From Metridium senile (taxonomy: Eukaryota; Cnidaria; Anthozoa; Actiniaria; Metridiidae): DNA of 64,000 nucleotides. Of the stretch, positions 12,681 through 22,929 are shown one piece after another (position 1 is the stretch's first letter; each line of letters opens with the position of its first letter). The notes under the pieces were generated by a model, which was given only the letters and a program-made list of their open reading frames with translations, did not search any database and was not told the origin of the DNA. Location: assembly GCA_949775045.1 (NCBI GenBank), contig OX459108.1:3086935-3150934 (forward strand), given 5' to 3'. A program made the translations under genes and the position numbers.

Positions 12681-13138
12681 AGAAATAGAATTACGAGAAG
12701 ACCAGTTGTCATTTTTGTCATTTGTATATTTCGGTCTTTATCCAAAGACCATCAACTGCAAATGTATAAATTAAACTAAGACATTCTGAATTAAGATTAA
12801 TTCATTAAACTCAAGGGAATTGACTGTCCTTGTTCATTCAGGCTTGGTTTATGTTCTTTTATAAAAAGCGCTTCTGCTATTTTTCGTTGTTTGTAATTTC
12901 CAAGGTTGGAAGCTAGGATTACAGTATTTTCAAGTTTAATCTTGTCGTGGCCCGATTCTACGCTGTGTCGAAGTATGAATGAACAAGGACAGTCAATTCC
13001 CTTGAGTTTAATGAATTAATCTTAATTCAGAATGTCTTAGTTTAATTTATTCATTTGCAGTTGATGGTCTTTGGATAAAGACCGAAAAAAAAAACAAATG
13101 ACAAAAATGACAACTGGTCTTCTCGTAATTCTATTTCT
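12681..13138. mobile_element. Element E: Penelope-like 3' ends in inverted orientation
   Basis: A palindrome of about 150-base arms starting AGAAATAGAATTACGAGAAG encloses a GIY-YIG remnant. On the minus strand, 12,797-12,980 reads LRHSVESGHDK, then LASNLGNYKQRKIAEALFIK and KPSLNEQ, ending in a stop. This is the C-terminal half of a Penelope endonuclease domain, including the conserved H...GH spacing and the E of REAL/AEAL. The right arm of the palindrome repeats the last codons on the plus strand (12,984-13,020). Two 3' ends joined head to head is typical of Penelope-type insertions. No reverse transcriptase remains. Confidence 0.7.
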
Positions 13139-13168
13139 CATCAAACTATATGCCCAAAAGAATATACT

Positions 13169-13387
13169 TTTGTAGTCTATATACACATACTTGCAGTAAG
13201 ATTGTCATAAAAAATAGAACATTTGGCATAAATTAAAAGACAAAAAAGAGAGTTCAGCTTGAGTGATCTTCTTTGTCTTTTAATCAATTCCTATCGTACT
13301 AAATCACAAATGATCTATTTGCTTTATAACAAATGTTAATTTTTGTATGACAACCTTACTGCAAGTAGGTGTAGCGACTACAAAAAT
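13169..13387. mobile_element. Hairpin element S
   Basis: TTTTGTAGTC, ACTTGCAGTAAG and TTGTCAT at the left end return in reverse complement at the right end, and the centre contains two opposed ATTAAAAGACAAA motifs. About 220 bases, no ORF. The counterpart in the right arm is 57,143-57,402. Confidence 0.65.
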
Positions 13388-13445
13388 GTTTTCAAAGTTC
13401 GAAGAGATATAATACTATAAAGAAAATACTAACAACAATTTCTGT

Positions 13446-13591
13446 TAGAGTAGACGCACTTAATCCGTGAAACAAATACTAATTTTTAGTACTAAATAGT
13501 GATAATAAAACAATAGAAAACAAAGGATGTTTTTATGAAATAGTACTAATTAGTACCAATTATATGTCACGGATTTAGTGCGTCTACTCTA
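13446..13591. mobile_element. Hairpin element R
   Basis: Ends TAGAGTAGACGCACT and AGTGCGTCTACTCTA flank a foldback with opposed taatttttagtact / agtactaattagta motifs. It is about 146 bases and matches 56,939-57,083 in the right arm. MITE-like. Confidence 0.7.
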
Positions 13592-14743
13592 CTACAACGT
13601 TCATAAAAATGATAATAAAGCTGTTAGTACAGTTGTATGCAAACCGTTTAAGGACATTCCGTAGTAATAGATTTTGACATAACTTGTTATTGAAACTTTG
13701 TGTCAGTTATACTTTAAGACATGGGCATTTCAAAAATGAAATAAAAAAGGGGGGTCACCGTGTTGGTTTTGGCACTAGATCACGTCAAAGTTACTCATTT
13801 TGACGGCGCGCAAGAGTAATATTTCGATGTATAAAATGGGAAGAAAAGGCGATTAATGGCACTCTTTTTTGATATTAGTATTGAAATATTAGGTTTAATT
13901 ACATCTTAGCATCCCAAGTCTTCATTCACACACAATACTTGGATAGTAAAGTGGACCTGTTAAAAAAAAAATAGCGATAATGCAATACACGAGCGTATTG
14001 ATCGCGAACACCTGGATGACAGAAGTAGTATACAAGTACCAATCCTACAACAATAGCAACGGCGGATATAACAAAAATAGACTACGCAGTTCTTTCTTTT
14101 TAAACAATAATAAGTGTGCCGAATTAAACAATAACACATCGTAACTAGGTATAGTCAATTAAAGGCTGAATGAGTACATTTGTAAACATTGAGTTATTCA
14201 ACGGGTTTTATTAGCTTTACTTAATTAAACTTTAACTAACCTTAAAGTTAAAACTTTTAAAACAGTTTTTGCGATTAGTTTTTGGAGCAATTACTAATCT
14301 TACTGATATAACAAGAGAACGAAGAACTTCTTACTTTTCAAACACTAATATTATGATAATGAGTTTGTACAATTAGTCTGGGCGCGTGCCTATTGTTTAA
14401 CTTATCCTTGTACATGTTTTGTTTGTTTATCAAATTTAAATCATTAAATGAGTTTGAGCAGTTTGTATTCTATATATAATGCTCTATAACTTTTAACATA
14501 TCCGATAATTGAAAGTATCCATTATATTTCTTCGACTGGCTTTTCTCCCGACTGCGTTAAGTCTGTCAGCCTCGTAGAGGCATATCTTGTAATGATGAAC
14601 ATATTATATATTCTGCAAACCAAAGTGGGTTCATAGCTCAGAGAGCTTTCTTTGATTTTCTCTTTACGTTTCGAGGTCTACTGATCTTTTTCCGTCTTTG
14701 GACTTGTTGTGGCTTTCTTGGTAAAGATGGTTCATAAACAATG

Positions 14744-14953
14744 CTATATATCTTCATACTTTAATTTATTCTTCTCTTTAGAGTCGAGATAGACAACCAC
14801 TTTAACTTTCGGCTGAAGTTTTGCTTCTTGTAGGCATTTCCTTCGTTCAATGTGATCTAATTGATGTACATCAGTTAGATGATTTGATAGTTTCACCAAG
14901 TATTTCGCTCCACAATCAGGGATAGGACAATCACGACAGACTCGATTGACCAT
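14744..14953 (-). pseudogene. Zinc-finger-like protein of element A, left-arm copy (truncated)
   Basis: Same sequence as the 103-aa protein at 15,995-16,306 up to the YED block, then a 2-base insertion (extra AT after gaagat) shifts the frame into an immediate stop after 69 codons. The basic C-terminal third, still present as DNA, is therefore not translated in frame. As the arms are otherwise almost identical, this is a recent loss in one arm only. Confidence 0.8.
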
Positions 14954-15224
14954 GTTGATACTTTGACGTTCTCTTGCAAATGACGACGTTTACCCGGGAT
15001 AAAATTCAACTTGTTGTGTATTCCCCTTGCCTATTGTGCTGACATTGCAGTTTTCTCTTTGAGTTTGTCAACATCCCCAGACTTGCCCCGCGATTCCACC
15101 AATACAAATACCGAGTTATTCATACATATGGCATACTTTTTAAAAACATTTATTGAGGATAAGATTTAATAAAGGAGACGACAGCTTATATAGTCATTTG
15201 AAAAGGGAACGTTATAAGAGAACC

Positions 15225-15752
15225 ATGTCTCATTCCGACTCCGGCTATGAAGATGAAAGTTTGCATAATGATGAGGAAAGTATCCAGGAAAGCGATGACT
15301 CTTCTGAAGACAGTCATGAAGAGGGTGAGCTGGATGATGGGGTCGAAGTGAACGTCTGGGAAAGACATCAAAACGAAGCGGTCAAAAGGCATGAAGACGA
15401 ATGGGAAGATTTGGTACAGAAATATAAGCAAAATGGGGATAGTGATGAAGTAGCAAAAGTTAAAGCGAGTAATGCCGTGGTTCCTACTTTCAAAAAAGAA
15501 CTCAGGGAGGTTCTATTTGAGCACCTAAAATGGATGCACTATTTGAAAAAGGATCCTCTTTATAAAAATATTATGACTACCAAGAAAAATCAAATTGATA
15601 TGGAAGACTATAGCTGGGAAGAAGCAACTGAATCAGCCATAAACCAAAGAAAGTTTTTGCTCAACAAACTGTTTTCGAAACAAGAAGTTCCTATACAAAG
15701 TGCGGTGAATTTTGACACTTTTAACCCACATGATTGCAAATTTCACAGATGA
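15225..15752 (+). CDS. Acidic element-A protein, homologous to the element-C zinc-finger protein
   Basis: From the ATG with a good context (accATGt), 175 codons. The first 50 residues are rich in S, D and E. The rest is predicted helical with the order ERHQNEAVKRHEDEW, VPTFKKELREVL, LKWMHYLKKD, YKNIMTTKK and then AINQRKFLLNKL. The same blocks, in the same order, form the C-terminal two thirds of the element-C proteins (19,167-19,799 and 54,401-55,033). The reading frame stays open for 24 codons upstream (SLYSHLKR resembles the finger helix of those proteins), so an upstream exon with the finger may exist; an AG lies just before it. Function unknown. The conserved domain is not a transposase I recognise. 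Confidence 0.7.
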   Translation: MSHSDSGYEDESLHNDEESIQESDDSSEDSHEEGELDDGVEVNVWERHQNEAVKRHEDEWEDLVQKYKQNGDSDEVAKVKASNAVVPTFKKELREVLFEHLKWMHYLKKDPLYKNIMTTKKNQIDMEDYSWEEATESAINQRKFLLNKLFSKQEVPIQSAVNFDTFNPHDCKFHR

Positions 15753-15845
15753 TTATGTAATCGTGTACAAGCATAATGTGTATCTTTAATAAAGATATAT
15801 ATTCATAAACGGTAAAGTCTAGTCTTGTTTCAATTTTATCCCGTT

Positions 15846-15908
15846 TGTCCTTGTCATCCTGGGTTTGTCCTCATCATCCTGGGTTTGTCCTCATCATCCT
15901 GGGTTTTG
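15846..15908 (+). repeat. Minisatellite, three units of 21 bases
   Basis: The unit containing TCATCCTGGGTTTGTCC is repeated three times between the two genes of element A. Confidence 0.85.
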
Positions 15909-15994
15909 TCCTTTTCAACCTTGCCTTAAACCTCGATAAATGTGAACATTTGGGGTAAACGTCGTCATTTGCAAGAGAACGTCAAAGTATCAAC

Positions 15995-16306
15995 ATGGTC
16001 AATCGAGTCTGTCGTGATTGTCCTATCCCTGATTGTGGAGCGAAATACTTGGTGAAACTATCAAATCATCTAACTGATGTACATCAATTAGATCACATTG
16101 AACGAAGGAAATGCCTACAAGAAGCAAAACTTCAGCCGAAAGTTAAAGTGGTTGTCTATCTCGACTCTAAAGAGAAGAATAAATTAAAGTATGAAGATAG
16201 CATTGTTTATGAACCATCTTTACCAAGAAAGCCACAACAAGTCCAAAGACGGAAAAAGATCAGTAGACCTCGAAACGCAAAGAGAAAATCAAAGAAAGCT
16301 CTCTGA
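15995..16306 (+). CDS. Small zinc-finger-like basic protein of element A
   Basis: A 103-aa ORF with an ATG in good context (caacATGg). Residues 6-30 contain C-x2-C-x4-C ... H-x4-H (CRDCPIPDCGAKYLVKL followed by NHLTDVH), a plausible atypical zinc finger. The last 30 residues are strongly basic (RRKKISRPRNAKRKSKK), as in a nuclear, DNA- or RNA-binding tail. It lies wholly inside the right arm of the element; the left arm carries a truncated copy on the opposite strand. It may act with the acidic protein encoded 240 bases upstream. No known function. Confidence 0.6.
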   Translation: MVNRVCRDCPIPDCGAKYLVKLSNHLTDVHQLDHIERRKCLQEAKLQPKVKVVVYLDSKEKNKLKYEDSIVYEPSLPRKPQQVQRRKKISRPRNAKRKSKKAL

Positions 16307-17542
16307 GCTATGAACCCACTTTGGTTTGCAGAATATATAATATGTTCATCATTACAAGATATGCCTCTACGAGGCTGACAGACTTAACGCAGTCGGGGGA
16401 AAAGCCAGTCGAAGAAATATAATGGATACTTTCAATTATCGGATATGTTAAAAGTTATAGAGCATTATATATAGAATACAAACTGCTCAAACTCATTTAA
16501 TGATTTAAATTTGATAAACAAACAAAACATGTACAAGGATAAGTTAAACAATAGGCACGCGCCCAGACTAATTGTACAAACTCATTATCATAATATTAGT
16601 GTTTGAAAAGAAAGAAGTTCTTCGTTCTCTTGTTATATCAGTAAGATTAGTAATTGCTCCAAAAACTAATCGCAAAAACTGTTTTAAAAGTTTTAACTTT
16701 AAGGTTAGTTAAAGTTTAATTAAGTAAAGCTAATAAAACCCGTTGAATAACTCAATGTTTACAAATGTACTCATTCAGCCTTTAATTGACTATACCTAGT
16801 TACGATGTGTTATTGTTTAATTCGGCACACTTATTATTGTTTAAAAAGAAAGAACTGCGTAGTCTATTTTTGTTATATCAGTAAGGAATATCTAACGCCA
16901 TAATTTTGTTTGTTTATTTCTCGATTTATAGGCAAGCATTGTAATTTTACTTCAAAAACAAGAAATTCTTTTGTCTATGAACTAAACAATAGATTTGCAG
17001 GTGGTGACGCGGCACGCGCCAAGACTGTAAAAACACATTAGTAGGGGGGAAAAAACACTATTATTAAAGGAATTTTAAACATGATGCTATATGTAATCCT
17101 CAGATGAAGAATTTCTTTTGTGTAGCGAAATAGGACGCTATATTTAATCCTAGCGTCTTTTGTTTTGCAAATGGAAACCGCGTCTGTTTCTAGTTTCTTT
17201 TGTTCGACGCACGCTTAGCGTTTTGGCGCTATGGCACTTTGAATGTACGAATTGTGATCTTTTAGCAATACCGACATAAGGCGCGCAAGGTGCGCGAGCT
17301 GTAGCGCGCGCTCTCGCTGGTCAAAATATTGCGCAGTAGAGCGTGCGCAATGCAAAACTACGGAATGTCTTTAAAACAATGCCGGATTCAAGTCACCGCT
17401 CTCAAAACAAAAACTTGGCCCAAAAACACAACGACTTGAATCAATTGTTCAAAGTAATCTACATTCAACTATAATAACGGCTATTAAAACGAGATTCGTG
17501 ACAGAGTGTCACGAACGAGATTTTAAATGCATCCATAATTTT

Positions 17543-17935
17543 CCTTTACCTAAACGAGCAGAGGACTGGGTACTAGTTTTCTAAATTAATCTAATTACAA
17601 AATTAATCATATCATTGGAAAGAGCACATCAAGATATACAAGGTTCCAAAGTTTGGTTAAATTTGGTTGAATACTGGGTTAGAGGCAGTCTTTGAAAACC
17701 TTGAAAATTTACAAAGAAATGTATGGATTGGATGGCCACTGTCCATCCAAACCATACATTTCTTTGTAATTCTTTGGACATTTAAAATGCTCTCATTTTG
17801 TCGCTATTTAACCTAATGTGTCCAAACTTTGAAACCTTGTATATTTCAAAGTGCTCTTTCCTATGATATGCTTAATTTTGTAATTAGATTAATTTAGAAA
17901 ACTAGTACCCAGTCCCCTGCTCGTTTAGGTAAAGG
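17543..17935. mobile_element. Hairpin element Q
   Basis: Near-perfect foldback of about 390 bases with ends CCTTTACCTAAACGAGCAG and its reverse complement, centred near 17,747. The right-arm counterpart is 56,317-56,709. Next to it, at 17,936-17,990, the 35-base unit starting TAGCTAGTATTAAAACGAG is present twice. No ORF. Confidence 0.8.
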
Positions 17936-18109
17936 CCTAGCTAGTATTAAAACGAGTAGTAAATAGCTAGTATTAAAACGAGGAGTGCATGTCTGTTGTA
18001 TTGGTTGTCAGCAGACAACAACGTATCAATGATAACGTTCTTAGACAGGGCTTTCAAATGAAATATATGGGGCTTGATCTGCACGAGGCACGTTTATTTC
18101 AATGACATT

Positions 18110-18316
18110 TTAAAGTAAGCTCCAGTTTGTTTCATTTGTGTTTTCCTCCGTCATTTGTGCAACCATTGCTTCGTCAAGATATAGTTTCGTTAGTATTATT
18201 GGACAAGACGGCAATCGTAGCTGAAGAAGCTGAAGAGAATTATTTCCGCATAGATTTAACTCTCTGAGATTTTCCATCGCGAATATATGCTCTACACCTT
18301 CGGTAACGTTGTTGAC
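18110..18316 (-). pseudogene. LRR coding fragment (left-arm copy), cut by element C
   Basis: Minus-strand reading gives NNVTEGVEHIFAMENLRELN followed by LCGNN and two further leucine-rich strands, ending in a stop at 18,110. This is a duplicate of the better preserved copy at 55,936-56,142. The upstream LRR part present at 53,440-53,622 has no counterpart here, because the other side of the C element at this site carries unrelated sequence. Confidence 0.55.
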
Positions 18317-18737
18317 AGTAGGGTATAAACAAGAGTTCACCAACATGTGCTCCCGTGGGAGCAGGGGAGTCAAGCAATGGGAGCCACGCTATGGGAGCCA
18401 CCCCGTCGGAGCCACGCTAGGGAGCCGGGGTGTATATCACGCTATGGGAGCTGTCCCGTCGGAGCCATGTCATGGGAGCTTCTAAAGTGAGCTATTTTAA
18501 GTCACACAATCTGATTCGTATATTTTATTATTCATTTTTATTTTCATTTCCTATATTTTCATAATTTCCATATTTTTTTATTTCCTATATTTTCATAATT
18601 TCCATATTTTTTTTATTTCCTATATTTTCATAATTTCTGATTTTTTAATTTCTGAATTTATTTTTAAACTTACGATTTTTTACTCGATTTATTTAATTTT
18701 ATAGATTGTATAAAAGATTTTTCCAAATAAATTGAAG

Positions 18738-18792
18738 TGCCAACGACTGCATGATTTGGAGTCCTGGTCATTACCATTACGCCACGACCGAA
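18738..18792 (-). pseudogene. tRNA-like sequence, decayed copy
   Basis: Matches the tRNA-like segment at 55,409-55,480 but lacks the T arm (about 18 bases deleted), so no internal B box remains. Inactive. Confidence 0.5.
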
Positions 18793-19166
18793 TTTCATTG
18801 ATATTAGTCTGTAGAAAAAAGGCTTTATTCGAAGTCTTTTGTTATCATCTTTATTAATTTATTCGAAATGGCGGGGGTGGTATTGTGTGTTAATCCTTTA
18901 ATCCTTTGTTTATCTTAAAACCTACTAGATTGTGAATTGTTAATGAGTTTGAATAGAGCTTTGAAAACTTTCTGTTCAGATTACTGCTAGCTGTAATAAC
19001 GTTTTAAAGAAACATTTCAGCCACTTCAATAATTCATTTTACATCGTTTATTGAAATCATAACAAGATTCTGGATACAACAGATTTTACCATTTGACAAA
19101 CATGATACAAACCTTTATTTAAAAGGTTAGAGCAGTCTTTATATATCTATACATAAATTCTAACAA

Positions 19167-19799
19167 CTACTCCATTGAATCGTCTGCACTACTGATCTCA
19201 CTTTCATTATCTTCTAGATATTGGGAAACCAAATCATTCAAAAGAAATTTTCTTTGATGTATAGCAAGTTTTGTTGCTTCAAGCCATCCATAATCTCCAG
19301 TGTCCAACAAGTCTTTTCTGGTATTCATAATCTTTTGAAAGTATGAGTCTTTTTTAATTTCATGAATCCATTCCAATTTTTCAGCTAATATGTTTCTGAA
19401 TTCTTTTCTGACGGTAGGAAGGATTTTCTCATTAGCTGTCTGTCTGGCATCTGCTTCTGTTGCACCATCAGATGCAAGTTTTTCAACCAATTCTCTTCGT
19501 TCTTCCTCATGTCGTTCAACAGCTTCATTTACTACAACTTGCCAGCACCATGACAGCTCATCGGTTTCAGCGTCAGAACCATACTCACTTTCAACACTTG
19601 AATCATCATTTTCAGAATCGTTATCTTCTATGGATTCATCTTGAGAACTGCTGACTTCGCTGAGCTCTCCATCTTCGGCACTACTGTCATAGTCCATGTT
19701 ATTTTTCATTTTACATGAACTTCTTTCCAAATGACGCATCAAGCTAAATGATCTCGAAAATAGTTTTCCACAATATTGACACTGCTTGGGGCTAGACAT
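19167..19799 (-). CDS. C2H2-finger acidic protein of element C, copy 1 (210 aa)
   Basis: ATG-started single ORF. Residues 7-29 form a finger (CQYCGKLFSRSF, then LMRHLERSSC), a C2H2/C2HC-type unit. Residues 35-80 are acidic and serine-rich. Residues 90-195 contain the conserved blocks NEAVERHEEERRELVEKL, EKLEWIHEIKKDSYF, KIMNTRKDLLDTGDYGW and IHQRKFLLNDL shared with the element-A protein. Six residues differ from copy 2 and every nucleotide difference I can see changes an amino acid, so there is no sign of recent selection. The start lies about 50 bases from a palindromic array that may be its own binding site. Possibly a DNA-binding regulator or accessory factor for mobilisation; unproven. 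Confidence 0.75.
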   Translation of the reverse strand: MSSPKQCQYCGKLFSRSFSLMRHLERSSCKMKNNMDYDSSAEDGELSEVSSSQDESIEDNDSENDDSSVESEYGSDAETDELSWCWQVVVNEAVERHEEERRELVEKLASDGATEADARQTANEKILPTVRKEFRNILAEKLEWIHEIKKDSYFQKIMNTRKDLLDTGDYGWLEATKLAIHQRKFLLNDLVSQYLEDNESEISSADDSME

Positions 19800-19846
19800 G
19801 TTTACTCTTTACGAGTCAATTGCTAAATGAGCAGGGCGAGGGGAAC

Positions 19847-20150
19847 GAAATGTTTAAATGAGCAAGCATGAGCTGCTCATGAGCAACTGAGCAGGATAAA
19901 TGAGCTGCTCATGAGCAACTCATGCTTGCTCAACATACGAGAGGGCCACTTTTCAAATGTTGTGCAATAAACATGCAAAGTGGCCCTCTCGTATGTTGAG
20001 CAAGCATGAGTTGCTCATGAGCAGCTCATTTATCCTGCTCAGTTACTCAACATATGAGAGGGCCACTTTTCAAATGTTGTGCAAGAAACATGCAAAGTGG
20101 CCCTCTCGTATGTTGAGCAACCGAGCAGGAAACTTTGCATGTTTCTTGAA
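19847..20150. promoter_or_regulatory. Palindromic array upstream of the element-C gene, copy 1
   Basis: The perfect 12-bp palindrome TGCTCATGAGCA occurs three times (near 19,871, 19,903 and 20,010), embedded in GAGCAAGCATGAG-type repeats and alternating with CATACGAGAGGGCCACTTT blocks in both orientations. The array ends about 50 bases before the ATG at 19,799 (minus). Arrays of symmetrical sites next to a finger protein gene suggest binding sites, which is an inference. Confidence 0.65.
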
Positions 20151-20454
20151 TAAAAATGAATAATTAAATATACGAATCAGATTGTGTGACTTAAAATAGC
20201 TCACTCTAGAAGCTCCCATGACATGGCTCCGACGGGACTGCTCCTATAGCATGATATACACCCCGGCTCCCTAGCGTGGCTCCGACGGGGTGGCTCCCAT
20301 AGCGTGGCTCCCATTGCTTGACTCCCCTGCTCCCACGGGAGCACATGTTGGTGAACTCTTGCTTATACCCTACTGTTACATTGTAGCTGAAAAGCCTTTG
20401 AAAGGAGCTCAATAAAGTTTGTAAAAAATTACTACAAAACAACTTTACCAATAT

Positions 20455-21380
20455 TTTATGAAAAAAACCTTTAAGAAACCAACATCACAGGATTATTTCA
20501 ACAAAATCATGGGCCTAAATAACCTTTTAAATTGGAAAGTCATTTATAAAAGAATATACGATACGTCATATGATACATATTCGCGTTTCTTCCAATATAA
20601 AATCCTAAATAACATTTTATTTCTGAATCGAAACCTGTACCGTTTCAAAATACTAGGACTATTCCTCTTGTTCTTTCTGCACTCTTCACGAAGAAACGAC
20701 GAGACATGTATTCGTAGAATGTGTCGAATCTAGGATGTTTTACTCGTTAGTAAAAACGTATTTCTTAAATACCGGAATAATTCTGCCAGAATGTAATTGT
20801 GAAAATATTGTACTAGGAGTCGATAATATTTCTTCCAACTACAAAATCTTATACTATAAAATTATACTTTATAAATTCAGGGAAAAAAGAAAAATTCCCA
20901 CACTCGAAGTCTTTCAAAATATATTAAACTACAATAAAAACATTGAATACAAAATAGCCCAATGAAATAAAAGTCACTCGAAATATGAAAAGAAATGGAG
21001 TAAGATTATTTTGGCTCTGCCTTGAATTTATTATAAACGTCATAACCGTCGAGCAGGTTCTCTTCTCTTCTCTTTTCTTTTTCCGTTTTTCTTTTCTTAT
21101 GTAAATGCTTTTTGCTCTGTGAATGTGTGTGTGTGTAGTTTAAATTAGAAGGATAATAAAATTTAGTTTATATATTTTAAAATAAAAGTAAATAATATGA
21201 ATCATTGTCTTCTCGTGTGTCGCATTTATTGCGTCACTCTTGAATTGTAAATTGTCTGTGTATTTTTTTTCCTGTTATTAGTTATCAATATCGTGTGTCA
21301 CATTTATTGTGACATTCCTTAATTGTAAATTTTGTGTGTACATGTGTTAATTATTAATAAAAAAATAAAAGATAAATAAA
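20455..21380 (+). pseudogene. L1/Tx1-like LINE 3' end
   Basis: The reading starts with TSQDYFNKIMG, LLNWKVIYKRIYDT and FFQYKILNNILFLN. After a frameshift near 20,660 it continues with the knuckle C-x2-C ... H-x4-C (CSFCTLHEETTRHVFVEC). A downstream part reads NYKILYYKIILYKFREKRKI until a stop at 20,965. The 3' non-coding part has two related segments with cgtgtgtc and atttattg motifs and ends with an A-rich tail at about 21,355-21,380. It is 5'-truncated next to element C copy 1. It resembles the fragment at 4.9 kb but is a different copy. Confidence 0.65.
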
Positions 21381-21860
21381 AAAGTTTGTATGTATGTATG
21401 ATTGTATATAACATTCATAGAACAGCATGCCACAAAGTTTGTATTTTGCCTGTGGCAAAATTTGATAAATTATCTACCGCTTTTATGTTGCACCGCTGAC
21501 CTTGTGAGTGAGCGCATGCCCGGAATATTTGGCGATGTCTGGGTTTGGTCTTCCGATGAAACTGATGAAACAACATTAAAAGGTGGGTTTAATATTAAGA
21601 CAATCTGATTTCCCATATTTCGAATCAGGAATTATCTACCTTCTGAAAGTGTGTACTTTCTAGTGATAATTTTGTTTAATAGTCGCTGTAAGTTCTTCCA
21701 TTGTTTATGGTCCATAACTGAGAAATCGTTTCCTTTCGTATGTTTAAGTCGATTCTTATGATGTATAAGACATAGAAATATATGTTATTTACTACCTCTT
21801 ATGACATATTTGACATAAAACTGAGGTTGTTTTACCAGAAATTTAGGTACAGGCTATAAG
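21381..21860 (+). other. No supportable gene
   Basis: AT-rich non-coding sequence. A 68-codon ORF at 21,402-21,608 has no recognisable features. Confidence 0.4.
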
Positions 21861-22387
21861 AATACTGAACTAAACAGTTAATTAACGTGAAGTTAGTGAA
21901 CACTTTGGCAGACAGTTTTCTAGAATGTCGATTGTATATATGCGTTTTCAATTGTAATTCTTCTTCAAGATAGCTGAAGCAGATTAAGATTCACACTAGC
22001 TTTCCTAATTGTATGAACCAGTTCGATCGATTTTGAGCTATCTAGATCAGTTTTGGCTCTACCGATACTACCTACTCGACGTGGGACTTTGAATATTATT
22101 CGCTATTTTGCAACATTTCAACGAGGTACGAATAACGGTCAATAACTATTTAATTATTTATCAAATCATACCCTAAACAAAATATCTACAAAATAGACAT
22201 TCCAAGTATAACTGTTGTTTAAGTTTTTTAAGTATATATATACAAAGCATCACCATAACATTTTTTTGGAAACCAAACTTTGCCTTTACTCCGACGTAAC
22301 TTGACACCTTGCAGGCAATGCAAAATGTTTGTGTTTTTTTGTGAAAGATCAACATACAATCCTTTTTACTCGGGATTTCGTGGAATC

Positions 22388-22664
22388 CAGAGCATGGACA
22401 GCAGAGTATCATTCGCGTTTGTATTCGCTTGTAATCTCCGTGTATTTATAGTTACCAAAAGAAGTTACCGATTAGTAACCGAGTGAAATACGATCGCTTT
22501 TAATACTAGATAGACCATGACGAGATTGAAATAGGAGCTAGACATATAAAGACGAAAGTCAAGGGAATAACAAAGCAAGCAAATAAGCGACCGTTGGTAA
22601 CTATAAATACACGTAGATTACAAGCGAATACAAACGCAAATGATACTCTGCTGCCCATGTCCAG
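22388..22664. mobile_element. Hairpin element
   Basis: GACAGCAGAGTATCATTCGC, TTGTATTCGCTTGTAATC and TATTTATAGTTACCAA at 22,393-22,456 return in reverse complement at 22,594-22,660. About 275 bases. Translations across it give mirrored peptides (SFAFVFACNLRVF in both directions), which is an artefact of the foldback. Confidence 0.7.
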
Positions 22665-22744
22665 AGTATAGGTTTCGGCTTTCTTTAGCCTGAGTATCAG
22701 GCCCTCTGGGGAGGGGGGAGGGGGAGATATTATGATATTATTAG

Positions 22745-22925
22745 ATATTATGCATCTTGATTGCATGAAGCGCGTGTTTACGAAAAGGTTTGTTTTAGGC
22801 AGCCGTAGCATTAAAGTGCATGAAACCCCTACGAGATTCCAATTTGTATCAAACGTTAGACCATTTCTAAGAACTTCTGCGAAGAAATTTCGCGATTTGA
22901 ACAAATTCCTGATTTTTTATAAATT
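22745..22925 (-). repeat. Dispersed repeat shared with 34,735-34,950
   Basis: On the minus strand the block from AGGAATTTGTTCAAATCG through CGCAGAAGTTCTTAGAAATG to TTGATACAAATTGGAATCTC matches 34,735-34,840 in the plus orientation. The adjoining gattgcatgaagcgcgtgtt motif is also shared. Family unknown; no convincing ORF. Confidence 0.6.
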
Positions 22926-22929
22926 TTCA

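Larger units (their letters stand above)
13652..17370. mobile_element. Element A: 3.7-kb TTAA element with two small genes
   Basis: The ends read GGACATTCCGTAG and CTACGGAATGTCT and are flanked by TTAA (13,648-13,651 and 17,371-17,374). The right arm of the inverted duplication has the single, uninterrupted site tgttttaaacgatttg at 56,875-56,890, so this is a clean insertion. Near-identical arms lie at 14,068-14,998 and 15,954-16,881. The element encodes an acidic protein in the centre and a zinc-finger-like protein in each arm, one copy broken. TTAA target and an RG start fit the Kolobok or piggyBac type, but no transposase is seen. The ggggtcaccgt motif near the left end is shared with element T at 38.3 kb. 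Confidence 0.85.
8312..20374. repeat. Large inverted duplication, left arm
   Basis: The outer part (8,312-9,565), the middle (12,699-13,651) and the inner part (17,371-20,374) match 59,094 down to 53,623 on the opposite strand, in the same order. Shared landmarks are the tandem unit, the Penelope palindrome, three hairpin elements, an LRR segment and element C. Segments 9,566-12,698 and 13,652-17,370 are missing from the other arm. The second is a clean insertion with an empty site opposite. Confidence 0.85.
18317..20374 (-). mobile_element. Element C, copy 1 (2.06 kb)
   Basis: Inverted ends of about 190 bases starting AGTAGGGTATAAACAAGAG, with many GGGAGCC motifs (ccgtcggagccacgc and similar). 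Order on the minus strand: array-end TIR, palindromic array, zinc-finger gene, decayed tRNA-like sequence, AT-rich tandem repeats (18,528-18,650), tail-end TIR. The flanking 6-mers differ: GTTGAC on the left matches the duplicate of copy 2, GTTACA on the right matches the solo end at 60,676. This copy therefore joins two loci. No transposase. Confidence 0.85.
7552..22210. repeat. Ancient inverted repeat pair (7,552-7,880 and 21,862-22,210)
   Basis: The left block runs from GGAATGTttactgtgtagatatttt through aaatgttgcaaaa to AACTGTCTGCCAAAGTGTTC and acttcacgttaat. The right block carries the same blocks in reverse complement with clear divergence. The two enclose the left arm of the inverted duplication, one complete C element and a LINE fragment. 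They may be the ends of an old composite element or an older inverted duplication. Coordinates refer to the outer limits of the pair. Confidence 0.6.

Noticed and set aside
19390..19654. Serine- and histidine-rich ORFs opposite the element-C gene (also 54,546-54,810)
   Set aside because: Antisense shadows of the acidic finger protein gene.
19847..20150. Possible CRISPR-like array
   Set aside because: Units are internally palindromic and the spacers are repeats themselves, in an animal genome; no cas genes.
19957..20163. ORFs with repeated KHAKWPSRMLS peptides (also 53,736-54,243)
   Set aside because: Translations of the palindromic array on either strand; no protein features.
22506..22904. 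132-aa minus-strand ORF and overlapping plus-strand ORF
   Set aside because: Spans a hairpin and a dispersed repeat; mirrored peptides come from the foldback.
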